A DNA stretch of 64,000 nucleotides, taken from positions 253,001 to 317,000 of the forward strand of contig JAOSJK010000012.1 of the NCBI GenBank assembly GCA_027494135.1. Reading direction: 5' to 3'. Made by a program: the position numbers and the translations under genes. Every line of letters begins with the position of its first letter. Within the stretch, counting starts at the first letter, position 1. The notes under the pieces were generated by a model. It was not told the DNA's origin. It did not search any database and saw only the letters and a program-made list of their open reading frames with translations. The DNA comes from Acidimicrobiia bacterium. GTDB taxonomy: Bacteria > Actinomycetota > Acidimicrobiia > IMCC26256 > PALSA-610. Of this stretch, positions 38,887 through 47,947 are shown piece after piece.

Positions 38887-39828
38887 TCATCGCTGCCCCA
38901 GCACAATCGAGGGGAGCGGTGCGGCGATGAACAGCAGCATGATCGGAGCGAGAATCGCGATCGTCGGCACGAGCATCGCCGCACGGCGACGAATCGCCGC
39001 CTTGCGGAGATGCTCGCGACGCGACTCCCGTAGGTCTTCGCTCAGGGCGAGCAGCGCATCGGCGAGATCGGCTCCGCGCTCCGCCCCGGTCGCGACGAGG
39101 CGGTACGTGCGCGCCGCGCTCGGCTCCGGCGTGAGCTCCGCAGCCCTGCGGAACGCTTCCGGCTCGCGCATGCCGCGACGCGTCCACGAGAGGAGCGCGT
39201 CGAGCTCCTCCACCACAGCTCCCCGCCCGCGGTCCACGACCCGTTGCGCAGCCTGAAGGGGCCCGGCGCCGGTGCGCACGTGAAGTGCGAGGAGCTGGTT
39301 CACCGTGTAGAGCTCCTGGCGGATGCGATCGGACCTCTCCGCGATCGCCCGATCCACCCGCGAACGCGTACGCGTCGAGCCGAAGGTGAAACCCGCCACG
39401 ACCGCACCTAGAACCGCGACCGGGGCACGCAGCACCACCGCCGCGCCGAGCCCGAAGGCCGCGGCGGCGAGCGCTCCCTGGGTCACCTGCCGGAGCCGGT
39501 ACTCCTCCGGCGTGACGTCGAAGATGCCGGCCTGATGCAGCCTGAGCGCGAGGTAGTCGTCGCCTCGCGACTCGATCACCCTCGAGAGTCGCTGCGCGAG
39601 AGCCATCACCGGAGGCCCGAAGAGGCTCTTGACCGTGCCTCCACCGGCCATCGCCGCGCTGCCGATCGTGCCCGGGGAGTCGGGCCGCTGACCGAGCGCC
39701 GAGCGCGTGACCACGGTGTACGGCCGGACTCGCGGCCCGAGTCGCCGCGTCGGACGCACGACGATCCGGGCCAGAGCCGCGAGTGCGACTCCGACCGACG
39801 CTGCGGCGAGGAAGGTCGTGCCCGTCAC
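38887..39828 (-). CDS. tadC: TadC-type inner-membrane platform protein (GspF domain)
   Basis: 313 residues. An N-terminal membrane segment (LAAASVGVALAALARIVV), a pair of membrane segments in the middle (QVTQGALAAAAFGLGAAVVL and VAVLGAVVAGFTFG), the cytoplasmic RAIAERSDRIRQELYTVNQLLALHVRTGAGPLQA helix bundle, and a C-terminal membrane helix pair (MLVPTIAILAPIMLLFIAAPLP) give the type II secretion F (TadC) architecture. GTG 39828 overlaps the probable TadB stop (GTGA). It forms the membrane platform of the pilus machine with TadB. Confidence 0.82.
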   Translation of the reverse strand: MTGTTFLAAASVGVALAALARIVVRPTRRLGPRVRPYTVVTRSALGQRPDSPGTIGSAAMAGGGTVKSLFGPPVMALAQRLSRVIESRGDDYLALRLHQAGIFDVTPEEYRLRQVTQGALAAAAFGLGAAVVLRAPVAVLGAVVAGFTFGSTRTRSRVDRAIAERSDRIRQELYTVNQLLALHVRTGAGPLQAAQRVVDRGRGAVVEELDALLSWTRRGMREPEAFRRAAELTPEPSAARTYRLVATGAERGADLADALLALSEDLRESRREHLRKAAIRRRAAMLVPTIAILAPIMLLFIAAPLPSIVLGQR

Positions 39829-40704
39829 TGCGTCGCCCCCGGCCGAAGACCCGTGGCTCGTCCGGCTGGCGCCCCAGTCGTCCGAGCACCACCACGCCGA
39901 CTCCCGAGAGAGCAGCGGCGACCATCACCACGGCCACACCCGCGCCGCGACGGTAGAACTCCCTGAACGGGCCCTCGGACGCCGTGAGCGCAACAAGGAC
40001 GAGCCACGGCAGCACCACGACCGCGCGCGCGTTGATGCGCATCTCGAGCCCCTCGGTCTCCACCTCCTCAAGGAGTCGCAGGTCGCGAGTAGTGGCCCTG
40101 GCGATGTCTTCCAGGATCGGACGCACGATCGCTCCGCCGCGGACGTGCGCGAGTATCAGAACCTCGAGCACGCGATCGCTCGTCGCGTCGGCGATCTCCT
40201 CGCGCACGATCTCCAGCGCGGGACGGTACCCAGCATCCTCGCGAGCGAGGGGTAGTCGGCGAAGGCCTCACGCAGCGGTTCTGGCCCCGTCTGCGCGAGC
40301 GCCTCGACCGCCTGCCCCAGGGAACGACCGGCGGAGATCGACGCGAGCAGGTCGCGCAGGCCGTCGGGCCACGCCGCCTGCACGAGTCGCATCCGCTGCG
40401 CCCGGCGGCGACCGAAGTAGGCGCGCGGGAGCAGCGCTACCGAGGTCGCCGGCACCGCCGCGACGATCGGTGACCCGCAGACGACCGTCAGCATCGCGAG
40501 CGCAGCAAGCCCGACGCCGAAGGAGCCGAGAACGAACTGCGCCGGGGTGAGCCCCACGCCCGCCTGCTGGAGCCATACCTCCCTCCGCCCCCGCCCGCGA
40601 CCGCGCCGCGTGAGCCTCATCCGGAACCGGAGCGGCTGACCGGTGAGCACACCGGCGAGGAGCGCCAGAGCCACTCCGGCGCAGACGGCGGCGAGCAGCC
40701 TCAT
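39825..40704 (-). CDS. tadB: TadB-type platform protein (GspF domain), frame-broken twice
   Basis: N-terminal membrane segments (LLAAVCAGVALALLAGVL; FVLGSFGVGLAALAMLTVV), then AAWPDGLRDLLASISAGRSLGQAVEALAQTGPEPLREAF, the GspF helix bundle. The frame changes near 40225; ALEIVREEIADATSDRVLEVLILAHVRGGA continues the bundle, and two membrane helices follow. A second one-base change near 39840 (G run) would give the stop TGA at 39825-39827 that overlaps tadC; without it the frame runs on into tadC territory. ATG 40704 overlaps the tadA stop (ATGA). About 293 residues in total. Confidence 0.78.
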
Positions 40705-41982
40705 ACCGGCGCGACCGCCCGCTCCGCCACTCTACGCAGGCTCATCCCGCGCGGGAGGGCGCGGTCGACGCGGTCCTCCAGGCCCGCAGGGATCGCGCCG
40801 GTCCACTCCAACGGGCGGCCGAGCGCGGGCCGGGTGAAGACCGGCTCACAGGTGAAGCCCTCCGACAGCGCCGGAGCGACGGCGGTGATCTCCGACACCT
40901 GCCTCCTGATCCCGACGTCGTCGCGCGGCAGGTCGTCGCGATCGATGTGGACCACGAGGTCGAGCGACTCGGAGAAGACCTTGCGAACCACTCTCTCGGT
41001 GACGTTCTCCCCCGGCCATCAGAGCAGCGTTGACCATCGCGTTCAGCGCATCGGGTGCGCTGTTCGCGTGGACCGTGCACAGGAATCCGCAGCCGGCGTT
41101 GACAGCGCGTGTCAGCTCGAAGGCCTCGCCGCCGCGCACCTCGCCCACCACGATTCGGTCCGGGCGCATCGCGAGCACGAACTTGAGCAGAGCTCTTACG
41201 GAGATCTCGCCGGTTCCGTCGACCGACGCCGGCCTCACCTCGTAGTACGCGCCGTGGGTGACGGGGACCGCGATCTCGCGGATCTCCTCGCAGCAGCGCA
41301 CGCAGTGGGCCGCAGGCGCGGCGGCGAGGAGCGCCGCGAGCAGGGTGGTCTTCCCTGCACCGGGCTCCCCCGACACCACTATCCGCGACCGGATCTGCAT
41401 GACCGCCCAGAGAAAGCCCGCGGCCTCACGCGACAGCGCGCCGAGCTCCACGAGGTCGGCGAGGGCAACGTTGCGCACGGTGTAGCGGCGCACCGTCGCC
41501 GATAGGCGGTCGGCGACCGGGGGAATCGCGGCCGTCAGCCTCGCGCCCCCTTGCAGCACGCGGGCCTGGACGATCGGGTTCTTCACGTTCAGCTGCCGGT
41601 CGGTGGTCGCGAGGAGGCGGTCGATGATCTGTCGGTTCTCCTCCTCCGTCGTCGGCACCGCCAGCCCACGCACACGTCCCGCAGTGTCGAGATAGGAGAC
41701 GCGTGAGCCCTCGATGAAGATCTCCTCGACGTCGCGGCGCGCCACCAGCTCCGTCAGTGGCCCAAGGTCGTTGATCGATCTCAGAACGCGCTCGGCCATC
41801 TCCCGGGGCTCACCGAGGGGAATCTCCTCACCGAGGTGGGCGCGACGCTGGTAGTCGTCGACGGCAACATCTATCTCGGACCTCATCTCGTCGAGGTCCG
41901 ACTCGACGCGCAGGCGGCGCCGCTCGATGCGCGCCAACGAGTCACGGCGGATCGCGTCGTAGGCGTCGGGCCGCGCGCTCAA
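40701..41982 (-). CDS. tadA: TadA/CpaF-family secretion ATPase, frame-broken
   Basis: The motor ATPase of the Tad pilus. GPLTELVARRDVEEIFIEG is the CpaF N-terminal signature; Walker A is VSGEPGAGKTTLLAALLAA; the Asp box is ATP-binding CVRCCEEIREIAVP; the Walker B region is MRPDRIVVGEVRGGEAFEL, and HANSAPDALNAMV is the conserved His box. The frame breaks near 41011 in a G run; removing one G gives MAGENVTERVVRKVFSESLDLVVHIDRD, the normal end. TTG 41982 overlaps the tadZ stop (TTGA) and begins MSARPDAYDAIRRDSL. Length about 427 residues. Confidence 0.88.
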
Positions 41983-43196
41983 GGCGCCACCACCTCCAAG
42001 CTCGGTGGCTCGGCACCGGCTCGGCCGCGCCGGTCCGTCCGCATGGCCAGGAGTTCGGATACAGCCGCACCGACGGCGCGCGTGAATGGTCCGCGCCGCA
42101 CGGCACATCCGGCCCACGCCGCCGCCTCGACGCGCCGGTCGGACGGAGTGAACGACAGCGACGCCGGAGGGAACGTCCGGTAGATCTCCTCGAAGACCTC
42201 GCCGCGGCGGAAGCGGTCGCGTGGAGCCCTGTTCACCAGCACATGCATCTGCGACGCGGGTGCGATCGAGTGGGCCGAGGCAAGCCACGCGAGCAGCCGC
42301 GTCACCCCTACCGGATCGGCATTACCCACCGCGACGACCTCGTCTGCCTCCTGGAGGAGCGCGCGGGCGAGCGCGTAGCGGCCGCGGCTCCCTCCGCCGA
42401 CGTCGTCGAGCGGCGCCGCGACGTCGATGACCACCACGTCGTGCGATCCGGCGAGCCCGCGCAGCACCCGCACTACCTCTCCCGGGCGGACCTGCGACCA
42501 GGCCGCCACGTTCGGCAGGCCCGCGACCACTGCGAAACCGCCCTGCGGAGCGACACCGAGGGCACCGGAGAGCGTGCCGAGCCCGAACTCGACCGCATCG
42601 ATGGCACTGCGCAGGTTCGGCTCTATGGGCAGTCCGAGGCGTGCTGCCACCGACGGTGCAACCTCGTCGGCGTCGAGCAGGGCGGCGGTCTTGCCCTCGA
42701 CGGATACGGCCCGCGACATCTCGACCGCGAGCTCGGTCTTCCCCGACCCGGCCGGCCCGCCCACGAGGATCGTGCGCCCGAGCCGGGCGTCGTGCACGGA
42801 AGCAGCAGAAGCCCGCACCCCCGCTGAGGCAGCCGGCTCCTCCTCGGGTTCGCGCGCCAGGAGCAGCAGTGCGTCCAGGAAGGAGCGCGGGCCGGCATCC
42901 GACTCGACCACGGCGTCCACGCCGAGACGATCGAGGATCTCGCGCGCCGCCGGCTCCTCACGGTCGTAGACGCCGAGGATGCGTCGTCGCCGGTCGTGCA
43001 GGTCGGCGACGAGCGCCTGAGTGAGAGCCGGCCACCGGTGGCTCACGACGAGCGTGTCGTAGTCCTCCTCGAGCGCCAGTGCCGGATCCACGAGCACCTG
43101 ACGAACCCGCGCGCCACCATGATCGGCGAAGTGCCGGTGGAGCTCCTCCACCCATGGCTCGGGCGAGAAGACGAGTGCGATCTCGGGCTCCCTCAC
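41979..43196 (-). CDS. TadZ/CpaE-like ParA-type ATPase
   Basis: 405 residues. The N terminus (1-115) looks like a degenerate response-regulator receiver domain (IALVFSPEPWVEEL, YDTLVVSHRWPALT), as in CpaE/TadZ. The P-loop is TILVGGPAGSGKTELAVEMSRA, a plain Walker A rather than the deviant KGGxGK form. A Walker-B-like VVVIDVAAPLDD follows. TadZ/CpaE proteins place the pilus machine at the cell pole. GTG 43196 overlaps the CpaB stop (GTGA). Confidence 0.78.
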   Translation of the reverse strand: MREPEIALVFSPEPWVEELHRHFADHGGARVRQVLVDPALALEEDYDTLVVSHRWPALTQALVADLHDRRRRILGVYDREEPAAREILDRLGVDAVVESDAGPRSFLDALLLLAREPEEEPAASAGVRASAASVHDARLGRTILVGGPAGSGKTELAVEMSRAVSVEGKTAALLDADEVAPSVAARLGLPIEPNLRSAIDAVEFGLGTLSGALGVAPQGGFAVVAGLPNVAAWSQVRPGEVVRVLRGLAGSHDVVVIDVAAPLDDVGGGSRGRYALARALLQEADEVVAVGNADPVGVTRLLAWLASAHSIAPASQMHVLVNRAPRDRFRRGEVFEEIYRTFPPASLSFTPSDRRVEAAAWAGCAVRRGPFTRAVGAAVSELLAMRTDRRGRAGAEPPSLEVVAP

Positions 43197-43898
43197 GGGA
43201 CGGTCCCCGCTGCCTCGGCGGCGCGTGCGTCGAACGGCTCGGCTCCGGTGGAGCGCACCAGGGTCACCTTCGAGCCGTCGAGGGCTGCGGCCAGCAACAC
43301 GGCTTCGCCGGGACGGACCGCCAGCGTCACCGTCAGCGCGTCGTCGCCTGCGCGCAGCGCTCCCGAGCCCCCGCCGCCGTCGACTGCCAGGACCTCGACG
43401 CCGGCGAGCACGTAGCGCGCCACGCCCTCCGACGCCGCCACCACGTCGACCCTGTCTCCGGCGCTCAGTGCACCACCGACGGCGAGAGCAGCGTCGATCG
43501 GGAAGCTCATCGATCGCGGCGCGGCCCCCGTCCCCGCCGTCTCGAGATCGGAGAGCGCGACCAGCTCACCCTGCTCGCGCGCCGCCCCGCCACCCCCCCT
43601 CGATCGAGTCGATCCGGTCCGCCGCGACGAGCGTGTCGAGCACGCTCCCGGCCGCGTGGAGGTCGACGAGATCGAAGGAGCCGGCGTCGACGCGCTCACC
43701 GGCCTCGATGTCGGCGGCGGCGACCGCGACCGGCACCGTCGTGTCGGCGGCCTGTAGGAGGTCGAGGGTCAGGAGGAACCCGAGGAGGCCGGCCACGACC
43801 ATCACGACGTGCCCCGCAGAGAGCCTCGAGGTGAGCGCACGCCTCGGCACCGGCAGATGGGCGGTCGCCTCGTCCCGTCGGATCGTCGCGGCCGTCAT
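43193..43898 (-). CDS. CpaB/RcpC-like Flp pilus assembly protein (SAF domain), frame-broken
   Basis: ATG 43898 has a strong GGGGGAGG eight bases upstream. The N terminus has one membrane helix (VVMVVAGLLGFLLTLDLLQA), then VAVAAADIEAGERVDAGSFDLVDL, the SAF fold found in CpaB. The frame breaks near 43595 in a run of seven C on the plus strand; after the break SMSFPIDAALAVGGALSAGDRVDVVA and VTLAVRPGEAVLLAAALDGSKVTLV complete the CpaB/RcpC domain. About 235 residues. It is the first gene of the Tad operon and probably anchors the outer channel part in the envelope. Confidence 0.78.
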
Positions 43899-44012
43899 CG
43901 GGCTCACCTCCCCCTTCCCGCCCCGTGGAGCGCGAGTACGAACACGACCGCCGACCGCGACGGAATGTCAGCAGATCATGCCTTCGCGTGCAAGGGGCAC
44001 TCTCTGCCGATC

Positions 44013-44028
44013 AGCCCCGTTCGGGGCT
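44013..44028. promoter_or_regulatory. inverted repeat in the divergent tad / HTH promoter region
   Basis: The roughly 310-base gap between cpaB (-) and the HTH gene (+) has no gene. AGCCCC (44013-44018) and GGGGCT (44023-44028) form a perfect inverted repeat around GTTC. A TTGACA -35 hexamer on the minus strand (44083-44078) would fire toward the tad operon, but its -10 is poor. The repeat could be an operator for the adjacent HTH protein or a small hairpin in the tad leader. Confidence 0.35.
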
Positions 44029-44206
44029 TACGCACAGCGACGGGACACGACGAAGTGTGTCCACAGGCGTCATCCAGTGTCAAGTAGTGCTCTGCACGGG
44101 ATCGTGCCGGCTACGAGGTCCGGTTCCTCTCGCCCTCATGCTGCGCCTCTACACGTCTCGCTGCGACAGAGCACCTCGGTGTCGTACCCCCGGGTACCAT
44201 CGCCCC

Positions 44207-44455
44207 ATGACCGCAGACGAGGGAATCGAGCCCGCCGCCTTCCCCGAGATCCTCACGACGGCCATGGCCGCGGAGCTGCTCCACGTGCACGTCGAGTACC
44301 TGCGGCGCATGGTCCGCGAACGGCGCATCCCCGCCCACCGATTCCCCGGCGGACGCGAGATGCGCTTCCTGCGCGACGAGCTCGTCGAGTGGGTCCGCAA
44401 CCAGCCCGGCTTCGACCGCTCGCCGTCGGCCGAGGCCCGTCAGTCGGGCTCCTGA
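44207..44455 (+). CDS. excisionase/MerR-type helix-turn-helix protein
   Basis: 82 residues. LTTAMAAELLHVHVEYLRRMVRERRIPAHRFPGGREMRFLRDELVEWVR is the HTH_17 (excisionase family) pattern: a winged helix-turn-helix with the AAELLxVxxxxLRRMVR recognition helix and the R-F-x-R-D-E-L-x-x-W ending. ATG 44207 is the start; about 13 residues precede the domain. It is divergent from the Tad operon and close to an inverted repeat, so control of the pilus genes is plausible. There is no integrase nearby, so it is not obviously a phage excisionase. Confidence 0.8.
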   Translation: MTADEGIEPAAFPEILTTAMAAELLHVHVEYLRRMVRERRIPAHRFPGGREMRFLRDELVEWVRNQPGFDRSPSAEARQSGS

Positions 44456-44464
44456 CGCGCGCCG

Positions 44465-45016
44465 CTACGGGCGGCGCGGCGCGACGAAGGCCACCGAGGA
44501 GAGGGCCAGGAAGACCTCTCCTCCCCCTCTCCCGGTGACGCAGACGTGGTCGGACCCGACGCCGATCCGGCCGTCGAACGGCTCGGGAAGGAACGCCGTA
44601 CCCACTGTCACCTCCACACCCTCGGTCTCGCGTGAGAGCAGGCGGGCCCGGAACCCACCCGACGACTCGCCGCCCGAGCGGCCTCCGGCACGCGCTCGCT
44701 CGGCGACCTCGAGCGCCACCGGAACCGCGTCGCAGAGGTTCACGTCGACCCTACCGGCGACGGTCAGGATCGAGAGCAGGTCGTCGGAGGCCTCGACGAC
44801 CTCGCCGGTGAATCGGTGTCCGGCTACGACCGCCGCTACCGAGTCGCCTCTGTGCATGCACTCCAGCAGTCGGTCGCGCAGGCTCCGACCGTGCTGCCAG
44901 TGCTCGACCGCGTCGGCGCCCGCCGCCTCCTCCTCCGACCGCCAGTCCGCGCGCATCGCTGCGCCCGCTCCCACGAGATCGGGGTGCCCCGCGACGGGGT
45001 CCACGTCGTCTGCCAT
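44465..45016 (-). CDS. conserved-looking hypothetical protein
   Basis: 183 residues from ATG 45016 (ADDVDPVAGHPDLV). The N-terminal 60 residues are helical and charged; the rest looks like short beta strands: HRGDSVAAVVAGHRFTGEVVEASDDLLSIL reads as a small barrel (Sm- or SH3-like), and GVEVTVGTAFLPEPFDGRIGVGSDHVCVTG as strands. I do not recognise the family. It converges with the HTH gene nine bases away. A DNA- or RNA-binding role would fit the barrel but is speculation. Confidence 0.55.
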   Translation of the reverse strand: MADDVDPVAGHPDLVGAGAAMRADWRSEEEAAGADAVEHWQHGRSLRDRLLECMHRGDSVAAVVAGHRFTGEVVEASDDLLSILTVAGRVDVNLCDAVPVALEVAERARAGGRSGGESSGGFRARLLSRETEGVEVTVGTAFLPEPFDGRIGVGSDHVCVTGRGGGEVFLALSSVAFVAPRRP

Positions 45017-45205
45017 GTCCGTATCGTGCCACCGTCCGGTCGGCAGCGACAGTGCAGGTTCCGGAGATGCACGGCAAGGGGTACTCTGCATGCGCGCTCG
45101 TGGGCACGACACTGCTCGGCCCGCGGGCGGTGCGCCCGGCGCGCCCTTCGAGGCTGCCCCGGTCGTCGCGCCGCCCGCGGCCGTCTCGAACAAGCGTGCC
45201 CTCCG

Positions 45206-45826
45206 CTAGAGACCGAACACGGCGCGGAAGAGCTCGCGGTCGTTGACGTTGGGGAACTCCTCGTCGGGTACCGGCACTCCGAGGAAGTCGCAGAGCGGCG
45301 CCCACCCCTCCGACACGCGGAACACGAGGAGGCGCTCGGCCGGCACCTCGGCCACGACCGCGGCGTTGTGCGCCTCGAACGCCGCTGTGAAGCCGGCCTC
45401 GTCGAGCTCGAACCCGGCGAAGCTGCGCGGTGCGACGACGCTCATCCCCACGCGCTGGATGCTGCGCACTCCGGGGTCGTCCGAGGGCGGCAGCGCCATC
45501 TGCTCCAGGACGGTCGAGCTGAAGCTCTCCCACCACTTCTTCGGCTCGCGCACGCCTAGGACGACCTTGGCATCGGGGTACGCGACAATCAGCTCCCGCC
45601 AGAACGCGCAGCCCGGCCAGTCGACCGTCGCCGCGTAGGCGCCGAAGATCTCCGACCAGTCGACGGCCTCGCCCGCACCCGCCCGCTCCCAGAAGTCGGC
45701 GGCCTCGGGGTGCGCCCACACCTCGATCATGTGGTAGCAGGGACCGAGGCCCAGCCGCTCGAGCGCGGTCTTGAGAGAGAGGGTGCCCGTACGACCGAAC
45801 CCCGCCCCGATCACCTCGAGCGTCAC
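45206..45826 (-). CDS. sulfotransferase family protein
   Basis: 206 residues. EVIGAGFGRTGTLSLKTALERLGLGPCYHMIE is the 5'-phosphosulfate loop (G-x-G-R-T-G-T-x-S-L) of the family; YPDAKVVLGVREPKKWWESF is the 3'-phosphate-binding region and ERLLVFRVSEGWAPLCDFLGVPVPDEEFPNVND the end. These enzymes transfer sulfate from PAPS to an alcohol or amine. The acceptor is unknown. GTG 45826 gives the conserved beginning directly; earlier starts add unlikely sequence. Confidence 0.85.
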   Translation of the reverse strand: MTLEVIGAGFGRTGTLSLKTALERLGLGPCYHMIEVWAHPEAADFWERAGAGEAVDWSEIFGAYAATVDWPGCAFWRELIVAYPDAKVVLGVREPKKWWESFSSTVLEQMALPPSDDPGVRSIQRVGMSVVAPRSFAGFELDEAGFTAAFEAHNAAVVAEVPAERLLVFRVSEGWAPLCDFLGVPVPDEEFPNVNDRELFRAVFGL

Positions 45827-45946
45827 GACGCCTCCTCGCGCTGCCTGTCGCTCCTCGGCTCTTCCGCGACCCGGCCGAGGGCGGATTGTACGTCGCACCC
45901 CCGGTCCCCGACCCTGTGACCGACCTGCGGGCGGTAGCGTCGACGG

Positions 45947-46695
45947 ATGCCGACATTCGAGTCGTTCGACGGCGTCACGCTGCACTACGAGGAGGAGGGC
46001 GACGGCGACGTCGTCGTGCTCCTTCACGGCTTCGCCGCCGACACCAACATCAACTGGATCCGGCCGGGCATCTTCGACGCGCTCTGCGACGAGGGCTACC
46101 GCGTCGTCACGCTGGACGCCCGCGGGCACGGCCTCTCCGGCAAGCCACATGACGACGGCGCCTACGCCGGTGGAGCGATGGTGCGCGACGTGCAGGCCCT
46201 GCTCGACGAGATCGGGTGCGACGCGTGCTCCGTGGTCGGCTTCTCGATGGGCTCCGCGACGACGATGCACCTCGCAGTCGTCGAGCCGCGCGTCCGGTCT
46301 GCCGCGCTTCTCGGAGTCGGCGCGGTGACTCTCGTGGCCGGCGGCGAACGCCGCGACTTCCTCGTCGACGCGATGACCGCGGAGGATCCGGCGTCGCTCT
46401 CCGACCCGATAGCCGCCGAGTTCCGCAGGCTCGCCGACTCGGTGCGCGCCGATCGCCTCGCGCTGGCCGCCTGGGCCCGCGCGACGGGCGACGACGCCGC
46501 GCCCGCGCTGGGGAGATCAAGGTCCCGGTCATCGTCATCGCCGGACGCGACGACTTCCTGGCCGGTCCGCCCGAGGGCCTCGCGGAGCGGATCCCCGGAG
46601 CGACGGCCGTCAGCGTGCCCGGCGACCACTTCACCGCGAACGACCAACCCGCTCTCCACGCCGCGCTCATCGAGTTCCTCGCGACCGCGCGGTAG
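45947..46695 (+). CDS. alpha/beta hydrolase, frame-broken near the end
   Basis: About 249 residues. LLHGFAADTNINW (oxyanion loop), VVTLDARGHGLSGKP, nucleophile elbow VVGFSMGSATTMHLA (Ser), acid IAGRDDFLAGP and base GDHFTANDQPALHAAL are in the usual order. The frame changes near 46510 in GGGG; the acid and His are only in the second frame, so the intact protein needs the correction. Substrate unknown; haloperoxidase/esterase-like members are the nearest by appearance. Divergent from the sulfotransferase, with 120 bases between. Confidence 0.82.
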
Positions 46696-46728
46696 CTGCC
46701 TCGACCGCGGATGAGCGTTCTCAGCGTC

Positions 46729-47106
46729 TCAGCTGTCAAGCACCGAACGCGCACCGTCGTACATGCGCTCCGCCCAGGCAACGGCGTCCTTCGCGTGGCG
46801 TCGCTGCACTGACAGCACCTGATACTGGGAGCGCGCCCTCAGGTTCAGCAGTCGTTTGAAGGTCGCCTCCAGTCCCGCGCCGGCCTTCCCGGCCCGGCGC
46901 AGCTCGGCCGGAGCCGCGTTGTGATCGTCGAGCTTCATGGACTGGCCGGTGAGCTTCAGGCAGATGGCATCCTTCGAGTTGATGGCGGAGACAACGGCAT
47001 CCGATGTTGCTGCGTTGAATAGCGCGGCATCGAGGGAGAGTTCCGCCGCTTCGAGGAACTCCTTCGCCTTGGCCAGATGTGCGCGCGCATCCTCCAGCAC
47101 GCTCAT
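46729..47106 (-). CDS. HEPN-domain protein (toxin/partner of MNT)
   Basis: 125 residues, all helical: LEDARAHLAKAKEFLEAAELSLDAALFNAATSDAVVSAINSKDAICL is the first helix pair of the PF05168-type HEPN fold and LNLRARSQYQ with AKDAVAWAERMY the last. A classical R-x4-6-H RNase motif is not evident; the conserved Tyr of the R-x-x-x-x-Y segment is present (RSQY). It follows the nucleotidyltransferase with an ATGA overlap (47106-47103), the normal order of MNT-HEPN pairs in which the nucleotidyltransferase neutralises the HEPN toxin by nucleotidylation. Confidence 0.8.
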   Translation of the reverse strand: MSVLEDARAHLAKAKEFLEAAELSLDAALFNAATSDAVVSAINSKDAICLKLTGQSMKLDDHNAAPAELRRAGKAGAGLEATFKRLLNLRARSQYQVLSVQRRHAKDAVAWAERMYDGARSVLDS

Positions 47107-47729
47107 GCCGGCGCCTTCGCCATCTGGCGCGGGGAGCGTCCCGCGACCACGACCGCATCGTCGTGCAACGCCCTCACCAGCCGATCGCCGGCTGCGACGA
47201 GCTCCGAGAACTCCGCCTCGGAGTACTCGAGCACTTGGCACCTGTTCCCCGACCACAGCAGGACGCTCTCGGCCAGCGCCAACGTCTGTGTCTCCCAGCG
47301 GTCGTCGTCTTCGGGGACGGCATCCGCGCGAATGACCAGGATGTCCACGTCACTCGACGGCGTCGCCTGTCCTCGTGCAGCCGACCCGAAGACCCACACC
47401 GCCACCGGCCGGACACGCCATGACTGCACTGCGGCGGCCATGCGGGCGAGGAGCTCGTCGCGTGCACCGGCGGCAGCGAGCACGGCTGCCGCAGCGACAT
47501 GGTCTCGATTGAGCAGGTAGAGGTTCGCGGTGCCGGTATGCTCGCAGGTGACCAGGCCCGACTCCACGAGCGGTGCGATCGCCTTGCTCACGCCGGACTG
47601 GGAGACGGCGCCGCCGGACAGCTCCGCGATCTTGTTCCCCGTGAGAGGCACGGTCGTTGCGGCGAGAATGCGCAGCACGACGCCACGAGCCCCCGGCACC
47701 ACGGTCGTGATCGGTGAGCGGAAGTCCAC
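47103..47729 (-). CDS. minimal nucleotidyltransferase with N-terminal winged helix (MNT antitoxin)
   Basis: 208 residues. Residues 1-75 look like a winged helix-turn-helix: LTGNKIAELSGGAVSQSGVSKAIAPLVESGLV. Residues 105-208 are the MNT domain with VWVFGSAARGQATPSSDVDILVIRAD, an exact GSx10DxD catalytic motif, and a downstream WETQTLALAESV helix. Most MNT antitoxins are single-domain; the attached DNA-binding domain would let this one also control its own operon. A perfect 14-bp palindrome lies 32 bases upstream of its start. ATGA overlap with the HEPN gene shows a two-gene operon. Confidence 0.83.
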   Translation of the reverse strand: MDFRSPITTVVPGARGVVLRILAATTVPLTGNKIAELSGGAVSQSGVSKAIAPLVESGLVTCEHTGTANLYLLNRDHVAAAAVLAAAGARDELLARMAAAVQSWRVRPVAVWVFGSAARGQATPSSDVDILVIRADAVPEDDDRWETQTLALAESVLLWSGNRCQVLEYSEAEFSELVAAGDRLVRALHDDAVVVAGRSPRQMAKAPA

Positions 47730-47760
47730 GGGGCCCCCTCTGAGACGATCCTTACTACCG

Positions 47761-47774
47761 TGGTAACATTACCA
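47761..47774. promoter_or_regulatory. perfect palindrome upstream of the MNT-HEPN operon
   Basis: TGGTAA-CA-TTACCA is a perfect 6-2-6 palindrome inside an AT-rich patch (47751-47795), which stands out from the GC-rich surroundings. It lies between the MNT start (47729, -) and the lipoprotein gene (47948, +). An operator for the winged-helix domain of the MNT protein is the most likely reading. Confidence 0.55.
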
Positions 47775-47947
47775 TATTCCTACTAATCCGGTATCGGAGG
47801 AAACGGCACGACGCACTCTCTCTCAGCCACGTCCCGCCCCGACCGACCACACCACCCCCGTGGTCGCAACCTCGATCGCTGGTACCCTTTGCGTATCCGC
47901 ACTTTGGGCATAGAGTGTCCATACGGTAGTTATCTATCGATTGGGGG

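Noticed and set aside
41979-43196. TadZ-like ATPase considered as a plasmid partition ParA
   Set aside because: Its position inside the Tad operon, the receiver-like N terminus and absence of ParB argue for a pilus-positioning protein.
44207-44455. HTH protein as a phage excisionase
   Set aside because: No integrase or attachment site lies nearby; the HTH_17 fold is common in ordinary regulators.
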